Notes under the pieces: model-generated
Databases searched by the model: none
Seen by the model: the letters and a program-made list of their open reading frames with translations, nothing else
What the model was told of the DNA's origin: nothing
Part shown: positions 36,591-44,335 of the stretch, one piece after another
Layout of the letters: each line of letters starts with the position of its first letter
Numbering within the stretch: position 1 is the stretch's first letter
Origin: Cognatitamlana sp035818475
GTDB taxonomy: Bacteria > Bacteroidota > Bacteroidia > Flavobacteriales > Flavobacteriaceae
Direction of reading: 5' to 3'
Assembly (NCBI RefSeq): GCF_035818475.1
Contig: NZ_JAYMGV010000002.1
Coordinates: 124,001 to 188,000, forward strand
DNA: 64,000 nt
Made by a program: the position numbers and the translations under genes

Positions 36591-37595
36591 TTGGAAGACG
36601 TCAAGCAGTTGGTTACAGATATAAAAAATGGCAAGTTAAAACCTATATATTTTTTAATGGGAGAAGAGCCGTACTATATTGATAAGATTTCTGACTTTAT
36701 TGAATCTACTGTTTTAACCGAAGCAGAAAAAGGTTTTAATCAGATGCTGCTTTATGGACGTGATATTACCGTTGAAGATATTGTAAGTAATGCAAAGCGT
36801 TATCCTATGATGGCAGAACACCAAGTGGTTATTGTTAAGGAGGCTCAAGACTTATCACGTACCATTGAAAAACTTGCAAAATATGCAGAAAACCCTCAGC
36901 CTACTACAGTTTTGGTAATAAATTATAAGTATAAAAAGATTGATAAAAGAAAGGCTTTATATAAAACCATTAAAAAAAATGGTGTGGTCTATGAAAGTAA
37001 AAAACTTTATGAAAACCAGGTTGCAGATTGGATTCGTAGAGTGCTTTCACCAAAACAATATAGTATAACTCCAAAGGCCGCTCAAATGCTTGTTGAGTTT
37101 TTAGGTACCGACTTAAGTAAAATTAATAACGAATTAGAAAAGTTACAAATTATCTTACCTCAGGGCACTCAAATATCTCCGGAGCATATAGAGGAAAACA
37201 TTGGTATAAGTAAGGATTATAATAATTTTGAGCTTAGGAAAGCCATAGGAGAACGCAATACTGTAAAAGCACATAAAATAGTTAACTATTTTGCAGAGAA
37301 CCCTAAAGATAATCCTATGGTGGTTACAGTATCTTTATTGTTTAATTTTTTTTCACAATTGCTGCATTTTCATGGTTTAAAAGATAAATCGCCCAGAAGT
37401 GTTGCGTCAGCACTAAAAGTAAACCCTTATTTTGTTAATGAATATATTGTTGCAGCAAAAAACTTTCCAATGCGAAAAGTAAGCCTAATCGTTTCAGCAT
37501 TAAGAGAGTTTGATGTTAAGAGTAAAGGGGTAGGAGCAAATGCTGTGCCTCAAGGTGATTTATTGAAAGAATTACTTATTAGAATTTTAAACTGA
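36591..37595 (+). CDS. holA: DNA polymerase III subunit delta
   Basis: Clamp-loader subunit that opens the sliding clamp during replication. Seen in 334 residues: N-terminal KPIYFLMGEEPYYIDKISDF (about 17-36), typical of Bacteroidota HolA; VVIVKEAQDLSRTIEKLAKY; VLVINYKYKKIDKRKALYKT; then the lid helices SKINNELEKLQIIL and KDYNNFELRKAIGERNTVKA, and a C-terminal helical collar. No ATG precedes the conserved start (next Met is residue 23), so TTG 36591 is used. A -7 box ends three bases before this codon. It is followed by ung after 7 bases, so the two are probably co-transcribed. Confidence 0.92.
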   Translation: MEDVKQLVTDIKNGKLKPIYFLMGEEPYYIDKISDFIESTVLTEAEKGFNQMLLYGRDITVEDIVSNAKRYPMMAEHQVVIVKEAQDLSRTIEKLAKYAENPQPTTVLVINYKYKKIDKRKALYKTIKKNGVVYESKKLYENQVADWIRRVLSPKQYSITPKAAQMLVEFLGTDLSKINNELEKLQIILPQGTQISPEHIEENIGISKDYNNFELRKAIGERNTVKAHKIVNYFAENPKDNPMVVTVSLLFNFFSQLLHFHGLKDKSPRSVASALKVNPYFVNEYIVAAKNFPMRKVSLIVSALREFDVKSKGVGANAVPQGDLLKELLIRILN

Positions 37596-37602
37596 TTAAA
37601 GG

Positions 37603-38268
37603 ATGGATGTTGATATTCATGAAAGCTGGAAAACGCATTTAAAGATAGAATTTGAAAAGCCTTATTTTAAAGATTTGGTTGATTTTGTGAAAACAGAATA
37701 TAGTAATCATAGCTGTTTTCCTCCAGGTAAACAAGTTTTTAACGCATTCAATTGCTGTCCTTTTGAGGATGTAAAGGTGGTAATAATTGGCCAGGATCCT
37801 TATCATGGCTATGGACAGGCCAATGGTTTATGTTTTTCTGTTAATGATGGAATTAACCACCCGCCTTCATTGATAAATATCTTTAAAGAGATTGAAATGG
37901 AATTGGGGGTACCGTATCCTAAAAGTGGAAACTTAATGCGTTGGGCAAATCAAGGGGTGTTACTTTTAAATGCGACACTTACAGTGAGAGCACATCAAGC
38001 CGGAAGTCACCAAAATAAAGGTTGGGAGCAGTTTACAGACGCTGTAATACAAATTTTGAGCCAACAAAAAAAGAATATAGTATTTCTACTTTGGGGTGGT
38101 TATGCTAAAAAGAAGGTAAAATTGATAGATGGCCAAAAGCATAAAATACTTATGTCCGGACACCCATCGCCTTTAAGTGCTAATAGGGGATACTGGTTTG
38201 GAAACGATAATTTTAAGAACACCAATCTTTGGTTGAATAATAATAATAAAACACCAATTAATTGGTAA
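37603..38268 (+). CDS. ung: Uracil-DNA glycosylase, family 1
   Basis: Removes uracil from DNA as the first step of base excision repair. Seen in 221 residues: water-activating loop VVIIGQDPYHGYGQANGLCF (about 60-79, with the catalytic Asp in GQDPYHG), the proline-rich HPPSLINIFKE (about 86), WANQGVLLLNATLTVRAHQA (about 122) with the uracil-binding Asn, and the DNA-intercalation loop MSGHPSPLSANRGYW (about 184) with catalytic His. All key residues are intact. It lies 7 bases after holA. Confidence 0.97.
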   Translation: MDVDIHESWKTHLKIEFEKPYFKDLVDFVKTEYSNHSCFPPGKQVFNAFNCCPFEDVKVVIIGQDPYHGYGQANGLCFSVNDGINHPPSLINIFKEIEMELGVPYPKSGNLMRWANQGVLLLNATLTVRAHQAGSHQNKGWEQFTDAVIQILSQQKKNIVFLLWGGYAKKKVKLIDGQKHKILMSGHPSPLSANRGYWFGNDNFKNTNLWLNNNNKTPINW

Positions 38269-38342
38269 ACAACTAACGGTGAGCATCTCCTAAACAATGA
38301 ATATTATCATATAAATATTCATTAATCAAAGCTATGATTTAA

Positions 38343-38519
38343 TTAACTTCCTGTAGCAGCTAGTACCTTTGGTAAAGTCTTAACAGGAATTTCCGGTTTT
38401 AAAACTACAGGTTTTTCATTTTGCTTTTCAGTTCTATTAATTTTGTTAGAACTGAACTTCAAAAGCAATAAGTTAATAATAACCAGCGATGAAATAATTA
38501 AAGTAATTGTTAATAGCAT
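38343..38519 (-). CDS. Small single-pass membrane protein, 58 residues
   Basis: ATG at 38519, TAA at 38343. The N-terminus is one hydrophobic helix (LLTITLIISSLVIINLLLL), followed by KFSSNKINRTEKQNEKP and a Pro/Val/Lys-rich tail ending VLAATGS. A -7 box (TAAATTTG on the - strand, 38564-38571) is placed about 45 bases before the ATG, supporting a real gene. I recall similarly sized proteins with this L-L-L-K-F-S pattern and a TGS end next to ung in other flavobacteria; not verified. Function unknown. It fills most of the otherwise empty 430-base gap; the rest holds a 12-bp palindrome AAATACGTATTT at 38539-38550. Confidence 0.6.
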   Translation of the reverse strand: MLLTITLIISSLVIINLLLLKFSSNKINRTEKQNEKPVVLKPEIPVKTLPKVLAATGS

Positions 38520-38563
38520 AATTTGGGTATTTTCGACAAAATACGTATTTATTCGTTAAAATA

Positions 38564-38571
38564 CAAATTTA
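38564..38571 (-). promoter_or_regulatory. -7 box TAAATTTG for the 58-residue membrane protein
   Basis: Exact TAnnTTTG match on the - strand, with start site expected near 38558 and a leader of about 40 bases. -33 element not clear. Confidence 0.4.
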
Positions 38572-38698
38572 AAGTAGGAATTATAACGTGTAAACACTTA
38601 TTCAGTAAGACAAAATTAATAAATAAAATACTACATGCAATATATAACTTCGTCTATTTTGCTAATTTTTATGTATACATAACTTTTTATGTGAATCA

Positions 38699-39820
38699 TT
38701 AATTAATACTCAAAAAATTAACTAATTTTTTAGGGATTGCATCTTTGTGAATAGTAATAGAAATAGCTTTTAATTTAAAATATGCTTCGCTCATGTAAAT
38801 ATACCCTCCGTATTTAACTCTGTTGGAATCAGAGCCCCACGAATTTTTCATCTTAAAATAGGGCGCTTTATTTTGATCTTGAACAATTCCGATGATATGC
38901 ATTAAATGATCATCAGTGGTGTTTTGATTTTCAAACTCTTTTTGCCTGAACTCTTGTGATATCGATTTTTCCGGAACAATAGATTTTAGTGATTCTTGAT
39001 ATTCCTCTGTTTTTTCAGGAACTACAGCAATACCGTGTTTTGAAGAAAATGTTTTTTCACTCACATCACAATCTAGTTCAACTGTAAATCCTTTTTTTAA
39101 TGCATGATTTACAATAGCAAACAGTTCATCAACAGGAAGATTATAGAAACTGCCATTAGAAAAATTATCAGGGATGTTTAAAATGAAATTAGAATAGAAC
39201 GGCTGATGATTAAAGGAAGTGAAACTTATATAGTTTTCAGGAATGATTTTGGTATATTCCAGAAAAGACTTAGGTGTATAGCTCGTACCTTCGTATACAA
39301 AAGAATCTATTTTTTCCCCTAAATAAATATCTAGTATATGCGCTGTTACCTGTTTCCATTTTGGTGATACTATTTTATCAGGTTTACTTATATAAGTATC
39401 TAAAGTGCTTTTTAAGATTGAAATTAGCTCTGCATGGTTATGGCCAACAGCTTGATTATTCAATCCGGTATACGCTTCATTAGGTACTAGACCATATTTT
39501 TTAACACTGTTTAAAACGTCATGGGCTAAGCCCCCTTCACTAAATTGTGTTTTACCTTGCCTCATAATGTAATTCCATGCTTTGTCATAATAAGTATTTC
39601 TTACGGTATACATCTCAGATAGATCAATACGCTTACCTGTTAATCTAATAATCTCACTTTCCAGGAAAGATGTGGTTGAAAAGCTCCAACATGTTCCGGT
39701 ACGACCTTGACTTTTCACATTGTTGGCCTCAATGTCAATAGTCGTAGTAAATTGATACGATTGAGAAATGACAATATTTGAGGTGATAAACAGAATACAT
39801 AAGAAAATGATTTTTTTCAT
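38699..39820 (-). CDS. Exported C1 family cysteine peptidase (bleomycin hydrolase/PepC-like)
   Basis: Papain-fold peptidase. The start was set at ATG 39820 because MKKIIFLCILFITSNIVIS is a clean signal peptide; a longer frame from 39904 would run into the menB promoter. Seen: GRTGTCWSFSTTSFLESEII with catalytic Cys (about residue 30), EGGLAHDVLNSVKKYGLVPN (about 92), the His in DDHLMHIIGIVQDQ (about 320) and Asn in YFKMKNSWGSDSN (about 336), so the triad is complete. The sequence resembles aminopeptidase C/bleomycin hydrolase but is exported. It is divergent from menB and separated by only 55 bases. Confidence 0.88.
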   Translation of the reverse strand: MKKIIFLCILFITSNIVISQSYQFTTTIDIEANNVKSQGRTGTCWSFSTTSFLESEIIRLTGKRIDLSEMYTVRNTYYDKAWNYIMRQGKTQFSEGGLAHDVLNSVKKYGLVPNEAYTGLNNQAVGHNHAELISILKSTLDTYISKPDKIVSPKWKQVTAHILDIYLGEKIDSFVYEGTSYTPKSFLEYTKIIPENYISFTSFNHQPFYSNFILNIPDNFSNGSFYNLPVDELFAIVNHALKKGFTVELDCDVSEKTFSSKHGIAVVPEKTEEYQESLKSIVPEKSISQEFRQKEFENQNTTDDHLMHIIGIVQDQNKAPYFKMKNSWGSDSNRVKYGGYIYMSEAYFKLKAISITIHKDAIPKKLVNFLSIN

Positions 39821-39852
39821 AACTGAATGAAGTGATTTAATGAAATAAAATT

Positions 39853-39860
39853 TATTTTTG
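39853..39860 (+). promoter_or_regulatory. -7 box TATTTTTG of the menaquinone operon
   Basis: Exact TAnnTTTG match 15 bases before menB ATG 39876; it overlaps the alternative TTG at 39858 and so favours the ATG. Leader would be about 10 bases. -33 not clear. Confidence 0.45.
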
Positions 39861-39875
39861 GCTAAAATTAATAAA

Positions 39876-40715
39876 ATGGAAGAACCTAATTGGGTTATAG
39901 CCAAAGAATATCAGGATATCACTTATAAAAAGTGTAATGGTGTGGCTAGAATAGCATTTAACAGACCAAATGTTAGAAATGCATTTAGACCTAAAACAAC
40001 CAGTGAATTATATGATGCTTTTTATGATGCCAATGAAGATGTAAATATTGGGGTTGTTTTATTGTCAGCAGAAGGACCATCTACTAAAGATGGGGTATAT
40101 TCTTTTTGTAGTGGAGGGGACCAGAAGGCCAGAGGACACCAGGGATATGTAGGAGAAGATGGTTATCACAGACTTAATATTTTAGAAGTTCAGCGTTTAA
40201 TACGTTTTATGCCAAAAGCAGTAATAGCAGTTGTTCCCGGTTGGGCCGTTGGTGGAGGTCATAGCTTACATGTGGTTTGTGATTTAACATTAGCAAGTAA
40301 GGAACATGCTATTTTTAAACAAACTGATGCGGATGTAACCAGTTTTGACGGTGGCTATGGCTCTGCATATTTGGCTAAAATGGTTGGGCAGAAAAAAGCA
40401 CGTGAAATTTTCTTTTTGGGAAGAGACTATTCTGCTCAGGAAGCTTATGAGATGGGAATGGTAAATGCTGTTATACCTCATGATGAACTTGAAACAACAG
40501 CATACGAATGGGCTCAGGAAATTTTGGCTAAGTCTCCAACCTCAATAAAGATGTTGAAATTTGCTATGAATTTAACAGACGACGGTATGGTGGGGCAGCA
40601 AGTATTTGCTGGTGAAGCTACACGTTTGGCTTACATGACCGATGAAGCAAAAGAAGGGCGTAACGCATTTTTAGAAAAGCGTAAGCCTAATTTTGATAAA
40701 AAATGGATCCCGTAA
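39876..40715 (+). CDS. menB: 1,4-dihydroxy-2-naphthoyl-CoA synthase
   Basis: Crotonase-fold enzyme that cyclises o-succinylbenzoyl-CoA in menaquinone synthesis. Seen in 279 residues: VARIAFNRPNVRNAFRPKTT (about 25), YSFCSGGDQKARGHQGYVGE (about 76-95, the SGGDQ and Gly-Tyr hallmark of MenB), AVVPGWAVGGGHSLHVVCDL (oxyanion hole, about 120), TDADVTSFDGGYGSAYLAKM with the catalytic Asp, and C-terminal EGRNAFLEKRKPNF. Start ATG 39876 preferred over TTG 39858. It heads an operon; its stop codon overlaps the menA ATG (TAATG). Confidence 0.97.
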   Translation: MEEPNWVIAKEYQDITYKKCNGVARIAFNRPNVRNAFRPKTTSELYDAFYDANEDVNIGVVLLSAEGPSTKDGVYSFCSGGDQKARGHQGYVGEDGYHRLNILEVQRLIRFMPKAVIAVVPGWAVGGGHSLHVVCDLTLASKEHAIFKQTDADVTSFDGGYGSAYLAKMVGQKKAREIFFLGRDYSAQEAYEMGMVNAVIPHDELETTAYEWAQEILAKSPTSIKMLKFAMNLTDDGMVGQQVFAGEATRLAYMTDEAKEGRNAFLEKRKPNFDKKWIP

Positions 40716-41617
40716 TGCAAAACATTTCTATCTGGATTTCAGCAATGCGCCTGAGAACATTGCCATTATCTATTTCCGGAATAATTTTAGCCTCTTGTTT
40801 AGCACATTACAATGGTGTTTTTCAATGGGATATTTTTGTTTTAGCCATATTTACAACCTTAAGTTTTCAAATACTATCCAATTTGGCAAATGATTATGGA
40901 GATGGGGTAAAAGGAACTGATAATGATGAGAGAGTTGGCCCTGAACGCGCTATCCAGTCTGGTAAGATCTCTCCTGAAGAGTTATTTAATGCTATAAAAA
41001 TTAATGTTTTAATTTCAATAGGGTTAGCATGTTTGTTAATTTTTAAAGCCTTTGGAGTTAAATATTTCTTTTTGACATTAATTTTTTTCGGTTTGGGTAT
41101 CATATCCATAGTTGCCGCAATTAGATATACAGTAGGAGGAAAAGCATATGGCTATAAAGGCTTGGGAGATATATTTGTTTTTATATTTTTTGGTTTAGTT
41201 AGTGTTATAGGTTGTTATGTCCTCTATGCAAAAACAATTGATCATGTTACGCTTCTACCGGCTATTACCATTGGCTTATTGAGTACGGCAGTGTTGAATT
41301 TAAACAATATGCGCGACCGGATACCTGATGAAAAATCAAATAAAATAACATTGGCCGTAAAGCTGGGAGAAAAAAAAGGGATTATCTATCATAATGCATT
41401 AGTTATAATAGCTATAGTTTTATCTGGTCTGTTTGGCATTTTATACTATACATCACCCTTTAATTTAATTTTTGTTCTGGCTTATATTCCTTTAATAATT
41501 CATTTAAGAAAAGTGAATACTGTTAAAGACCCTAAGTTATTGGACCCGGAATTAAAAAAGTTGGCCTTAACAACAGTACTATTAGCTGTTTTAATGGGAG
41601 TAGGACATTTGTTATAG
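40715..41617 (+). CDS. menA: 1,4-dihydroxy-2-naphthoate prenyltransferase
   Basis: UbiA-superfamily integral membrane enzyme adding the polyprenyl tail to DHNA to form demethylmenaquinone. Seen: WISAMRLRTLPLSISGIILA (about 5), LANDYGDGVKGTDNDERVGP (about 60-79; first Asp-rich NDxxDxxxD motif), VGGKAYGYKGLGDIFVFIFF, and NLNNMRDRIPDEKSNKITLA (about 195, second Asp-rich motif). Eight to nine membrane helices are apparent. ATG 40715 overlaps the menB stop as TAATG; an ATG 12 bases earlier (40703) is possible. Downstream is the UPF0173 hydrolase. Confidence 0.95.
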   Translation: MQNISIWISAMRLRTLPLSISGIILASCLAHYNGVFQWDIFVLAIFTTLSFQILSNLANDYGDGVKGTDNDERVGPERAIQSGKISPEELFNAIKINVLISIGLACLLIFKAFGVKYFFLTLIFFGLGIISIVAAIRYTVGGKAYGYKGLGDIFVFIFFGLVSVIGCYVLYAKTIDHVTLLPAITIGLLSTAVLNLNNMRDRIPDEKSNKITLAVKLGEKKGIIYHNALVIIAIVLSGLFGILYYTSPFNLIFVLAYIPLIIHLRKVNTVKDPKLLDPELKKLALTTVLLAVLMGVGHLL

Positions 41618-41651
41618 TTTTTTTGTATTTTAATCTTTTAAATGTTTTAGG

Positions 41652-42329
41652 ATGAAAATTACGTTTTACGGCCATGCCAGCTTAGGCATTCAAATTAATA
41701 ACATTAACCTTCTTGTAGATCCGTTTATTTCGGCAAATCCAAAAGCAGAAGCTGTTAATGTCAATGAATTAAAGGCTGACTACATTTTGGTAACACATGC
41801 ACATCAAGATCATATTGTTGATGTAGAAACTATTGCAAAACGAACAGGAGCAGTCGTGATTTCAAACTTTGAAATTGTATCTCATTATGAAAAATTGGGA
41901 GTAGAAGGACACCCTATGAACCTTGGAGGTAAATGGGGTTTTGAATTTGGCACAGTAAAATATGTGAATGCCATTCATACATCGTCATTTCCAGATGGCA
42001 GCTATGGAGGGCAGCCAGGAGGGTTCATTATTGAAGGAGAACATAAAAATATATATATAGCCGGAGATACCGCTTTAACTTATGATATGAAGCTCATTCC
42101 ACTCCAAACAAAATTAGATCTGGCTATTTTGCCTATAGGAGACAATTTTACCATGGGTATTGATGATGCTATAATTGCCAGTGATTTTGTAGAGTGTGAT
42201 AAGGTCTTAGGATATCATTATGATACTTTTGGCTATATTGAAATTGATCATGAATTGGCAAAACGAAAATTTTTTGAAAAGGATAAAGACTTAATGCTAC
42301 TTGAAATAGGAGCTTTTATTGAATTATAG
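41652..42329 (+). CDS. UPF0173 metal-dependent hydrolase (metallo-beta-lactamase fold)
   Basis: Metallo-beta-lactamase fold protein of the UPF0173 group; reaction unknown. Seen in 225 residues: MKITFYGHASLGIQINNINL (1-20), LLVDPFISANP (about 24), the metal site LVTHAHQDHIVDVETIAKRT (THxHxDH, about 48), NAIHTSSFPDGSYGGQPGGF (about 111), IYIAGDTALTYDMKLI (about 134) and KVLGYHYDTFGY (about 190). All expected ligands are present. It sits between menA and menC in the operon, with its stop codon directly followed by the menC ATG, so it may help menaquinone synthesis or its quality control; this is inference. Confidence 0.9.
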   Translation: MKITFYGHASLGIQINNINLLVDPFISANPKAEAVNVNELKADYILVTHAHQDHIVDVETIAKRTGAVVISNFEIVSHYEKLGVEGHPMNLGGKWGFEFGTVKYVNAIHTSSFPDGSYGGQPGGFIIEGEHKNIYIAGDTALTYDMKLIPLQTKLDLAILPIGDNFTMGIDDAIIASDFVECDKVLGYHYDTFGYIEIDHELAKRKFFEKDKDLMLLEIGAFIEL

Positions 42330-43367
42330 ATGCTAAAAGCTTATTATAAAAAGTACATCTTAAATTTCAAACAGGCCAGTGGTACATCACGAGGCATATT
42401 AAAAACTAAAGAAACTTGGTTTTTAATTTTAAACTCCAATAATAAGCAGGGAATAGGTGAGTGTGGATTGTTTAAAGGACTATCTGCAGATGACAGAAAT
42501 GACTATGAAGAAAAGCTTAATTGGGTTTGTAATAACATTGATCAGGGGGTAGATATTTTATTACCTCAGTTAATAGATTTTCCCAGTATTCAATTTGGCT
42601 TAGAAACAGCTTTCAAGTCTTTAGAGAGTTCGGATCCATTTGAATTATTTCCTTCAAAATTCACTAGAAATGAAGCGTCTATTTCAATAAATGGTTTGGT
42701 ATGGATGGGGAATGAAAATTTTATGAAACAACAGGTTAAAGATAAAATTGAGGCTGGTTTCACCTGTATCAAGATGAAAATTGGAGCCTTGGATTTTGAA
42801 ACAGAAATTAATCTTATAAAGTCCATACGAAAAGAGTTCTCGTCAAAAGACATAGAATTACGAGTTGATGCTAATGGAGCATTTCAACCATCAAATGCTT
42901 TAGAAAAATTGAAAGTGTTATCAGATTTTGATTTACATTCCATTGAACAACCAATAAAACAAGGCCAATTAACGGAAATGGCTGAATTATGTAAACAAAC
43001 TCCATTAGCAATTGCATTAGATGAAGAATTAATAGGCGTGTTTTCTGTAACAAAAAAGCAGGAGTTAATACAAACTATAAATCCACAATATATTATTTTA
43101 AAACCCAGTCTAGTAGGAGGGTTTAATGGTTGTGATGAATGGATTGCTATAGCAGAACATGAAAAAATAGGTTGGTGGATTACCAGTGCTTTAGAAAGTA
43201 ATATAGGATTAAATGCCATAGCACAGTATACCTATGTTAAGGATAACAATATGCCTCAAGGGCTTGGAACAGGTGGTTTATTTAGTAACAATTTTGATAG
43301 TCCGTTAAGTGTAAAAAGCGGACATTTGTTTTATGATAAAAATGAATACTGGAATTTTAATTTGTAA
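42330..43367 (+). CDS. menC: o-Succinylbenzoate synthase (enolase superfamily)
   Basis: Dehydrates SHCHC to o-succinylbenzoate in menaquinone synthesis. Seen in 345 residues: N-terminal capping domain (RGILKTKETWFLILNSNNKQ), INGLVWMGNENFM, the catalytic lysine motif GFTCIKMKIGALDFETEINL (KxK, about 146), LRVDANGAFQPSNALEKLKV (first metal Asp, about 180), HSIEQPIKQGQL (second ligand), IALDEELIGV (third) and YIILKPSLVGGF with the second catalytic Lys. Starts immediately after the UPF0173 stop codon. Followed 2 bases later by the CPBP gene. Confidence 0.94.
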   Translation: MLKAYYKKYILNFKQASGTSRGILKTKETWFLILNSNNKQGIGECGLFKGLSADDRNDYEEKLNWVCNNIDQGVDILLPQLIDFPSIQFGLETAFKSLESSDPFELFPSKFTRNEASISINGLVWMGNENFMKQQVKDKIEAGFTCIKMKIGALDFETEINLIKSIRKEFSSKDIELRVDANGAFQPSNALEKLKVLSDFDLHSIEQPIKQGQLTEMAELCKQTPLAIALDEELIGVFSVTKKQELIQTINPQYIILKPSLVGGFNGCDEWIAIAEHEKIGWWITSALESNIGLNAIAQYTYVKDNNMPQGLGTGGLFSNNFDSPLSVKSGHLFYDKNEYWNFNL

Positions 43368-43369
43368 TT

Positions 43370-44332
43370 ATGTATATAGCACAAGCTTTTAAAGGATTAT
43401 ATGATTCATGGCGCTACCTGGTGGGGACAGTAATTATATTTTTGGCATGGCAGCTTATAGGAGCCATACCTTTAGGAATAGCCATTATTGCTAAAATAGC
43501 TATTGGAGGGGTAGAAAATATGCCAACAGATATTCCTCAAATGATAGAACTATTAGGAAGTAACTTATTTTTGTTTTTAATGTTATTATCTTTTGTGTTT
43601 GGTTTGCTGGGGGTTTTATTGACATCCAAAGTTCTACACAAACAATCTTTTATCAGTTTAACTACAGTGAGAAAGAAAATAGACTGGAAGCGCTTTTGGT
43701 TTATATTTATTTTATGGGGTATAATATCCAGTAGTTTTGTTCTTATTGATTATTTCTTTTTTACCCCTGAAGATTATGTGATTAATTTTAATTTGAAACC
43801 ATTTTTGATACTTTGTGTCATAGCCATTCTACTTATTCCGTTGCAAACCAGTTTTGAGGAATATTTTTTTAGAGGGTATTTAATGCAAGGGCTTGGTGTG
43901 CTATTTAAGAATAAATGGGCGCCGCTTTTAATCACTTCTATTGGTTTTGGGCTGATGCATATTTTTAACCCTGAAGTTGATAAATTGGGCTATATGATTA
44001 TGGTGTACTATATTGGTACGGGGCTATTCTTAGGGATACTGACTTTAATGGATGATGGATTGGAATTAGCCTTGGGGTTTCATGCAGCAAATAACCTGTT
44101 TACAGCGCTTTTAGTAACTGCAGATTGGACGGCTTTTCAAACACATTCCATTTTAAAGGACCTATCAGATCCTTCAGAAATAGGAATAATGGAAATATTT
44201 GTACCCGTATTTGTGATATTTCCAATATTACTTTTTATTCTTGCCAAAAAGTATAGATGGACCAATTGGAAAGATCGGCTTTTTGGACAGGTAGTTGAAC
44301 CTATAAAAACAGATAATAAAATATCAGAGTAG
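43370..44332 (+). CDS. CPBP family intramembrane metalloprotease (Abi/Rce1-like)
   Basis: Multi-pass membrane protease of the CAAX-protease/bacteriocin-processing family. Seen in 320 residues: about eight membrane helices, motif 1 TSFEEYFFRGYLMQGLGVLF (EExxxR, about 164), motif 2 ITSIGFGLMHIFNP (FxxxH, about 190) and motif 3 ALGFHAANNLFTAL (HxxxN, about 236). The complete Glu-Glu/His/His set suggests activity. It is embedded between menC and menE, with 2 and 3 base gaps, though no menaquinone step needs a protease; it may be a hitch-hiker or act on a membrane partner. Confidence 0.92.
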   Translation: MYIAQAFKGLYDSWRYLVGTVIIFLAWQLIGAIPLGIAIIAKIAIGGVENMPTDIPQMIELLGSNLFLFLMLLSFVFGLLGVLLTSKVLHKQSFISLTTVRKKIDWKRFWFIFILWGIISSSFVLIDYFFFTPEDYVINFNLKPFLILCVIAILLIPLQTSFEEYFFRGYLMQGLGVLFKNKWAPLLITSIGFGLMHIFNPEVDKLGYMIMVYYIGTGLFLGILTLMDDGLELALGFHAANNLFTALLVTADWTAFQTHSILKDLSDPSEIGIMEIFVPVFVIFPILLFILAKKYRWTNWKDRLFGQVVEPIKTDNKISE

Positions 44333-44335
44333 CAT

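Noticed and set aside
39820..39904. Longer start of the C1 peptidase
   Set aside because: The added residues would run through the menB promoter, and the signal peptide begins at the ATG at 39820.
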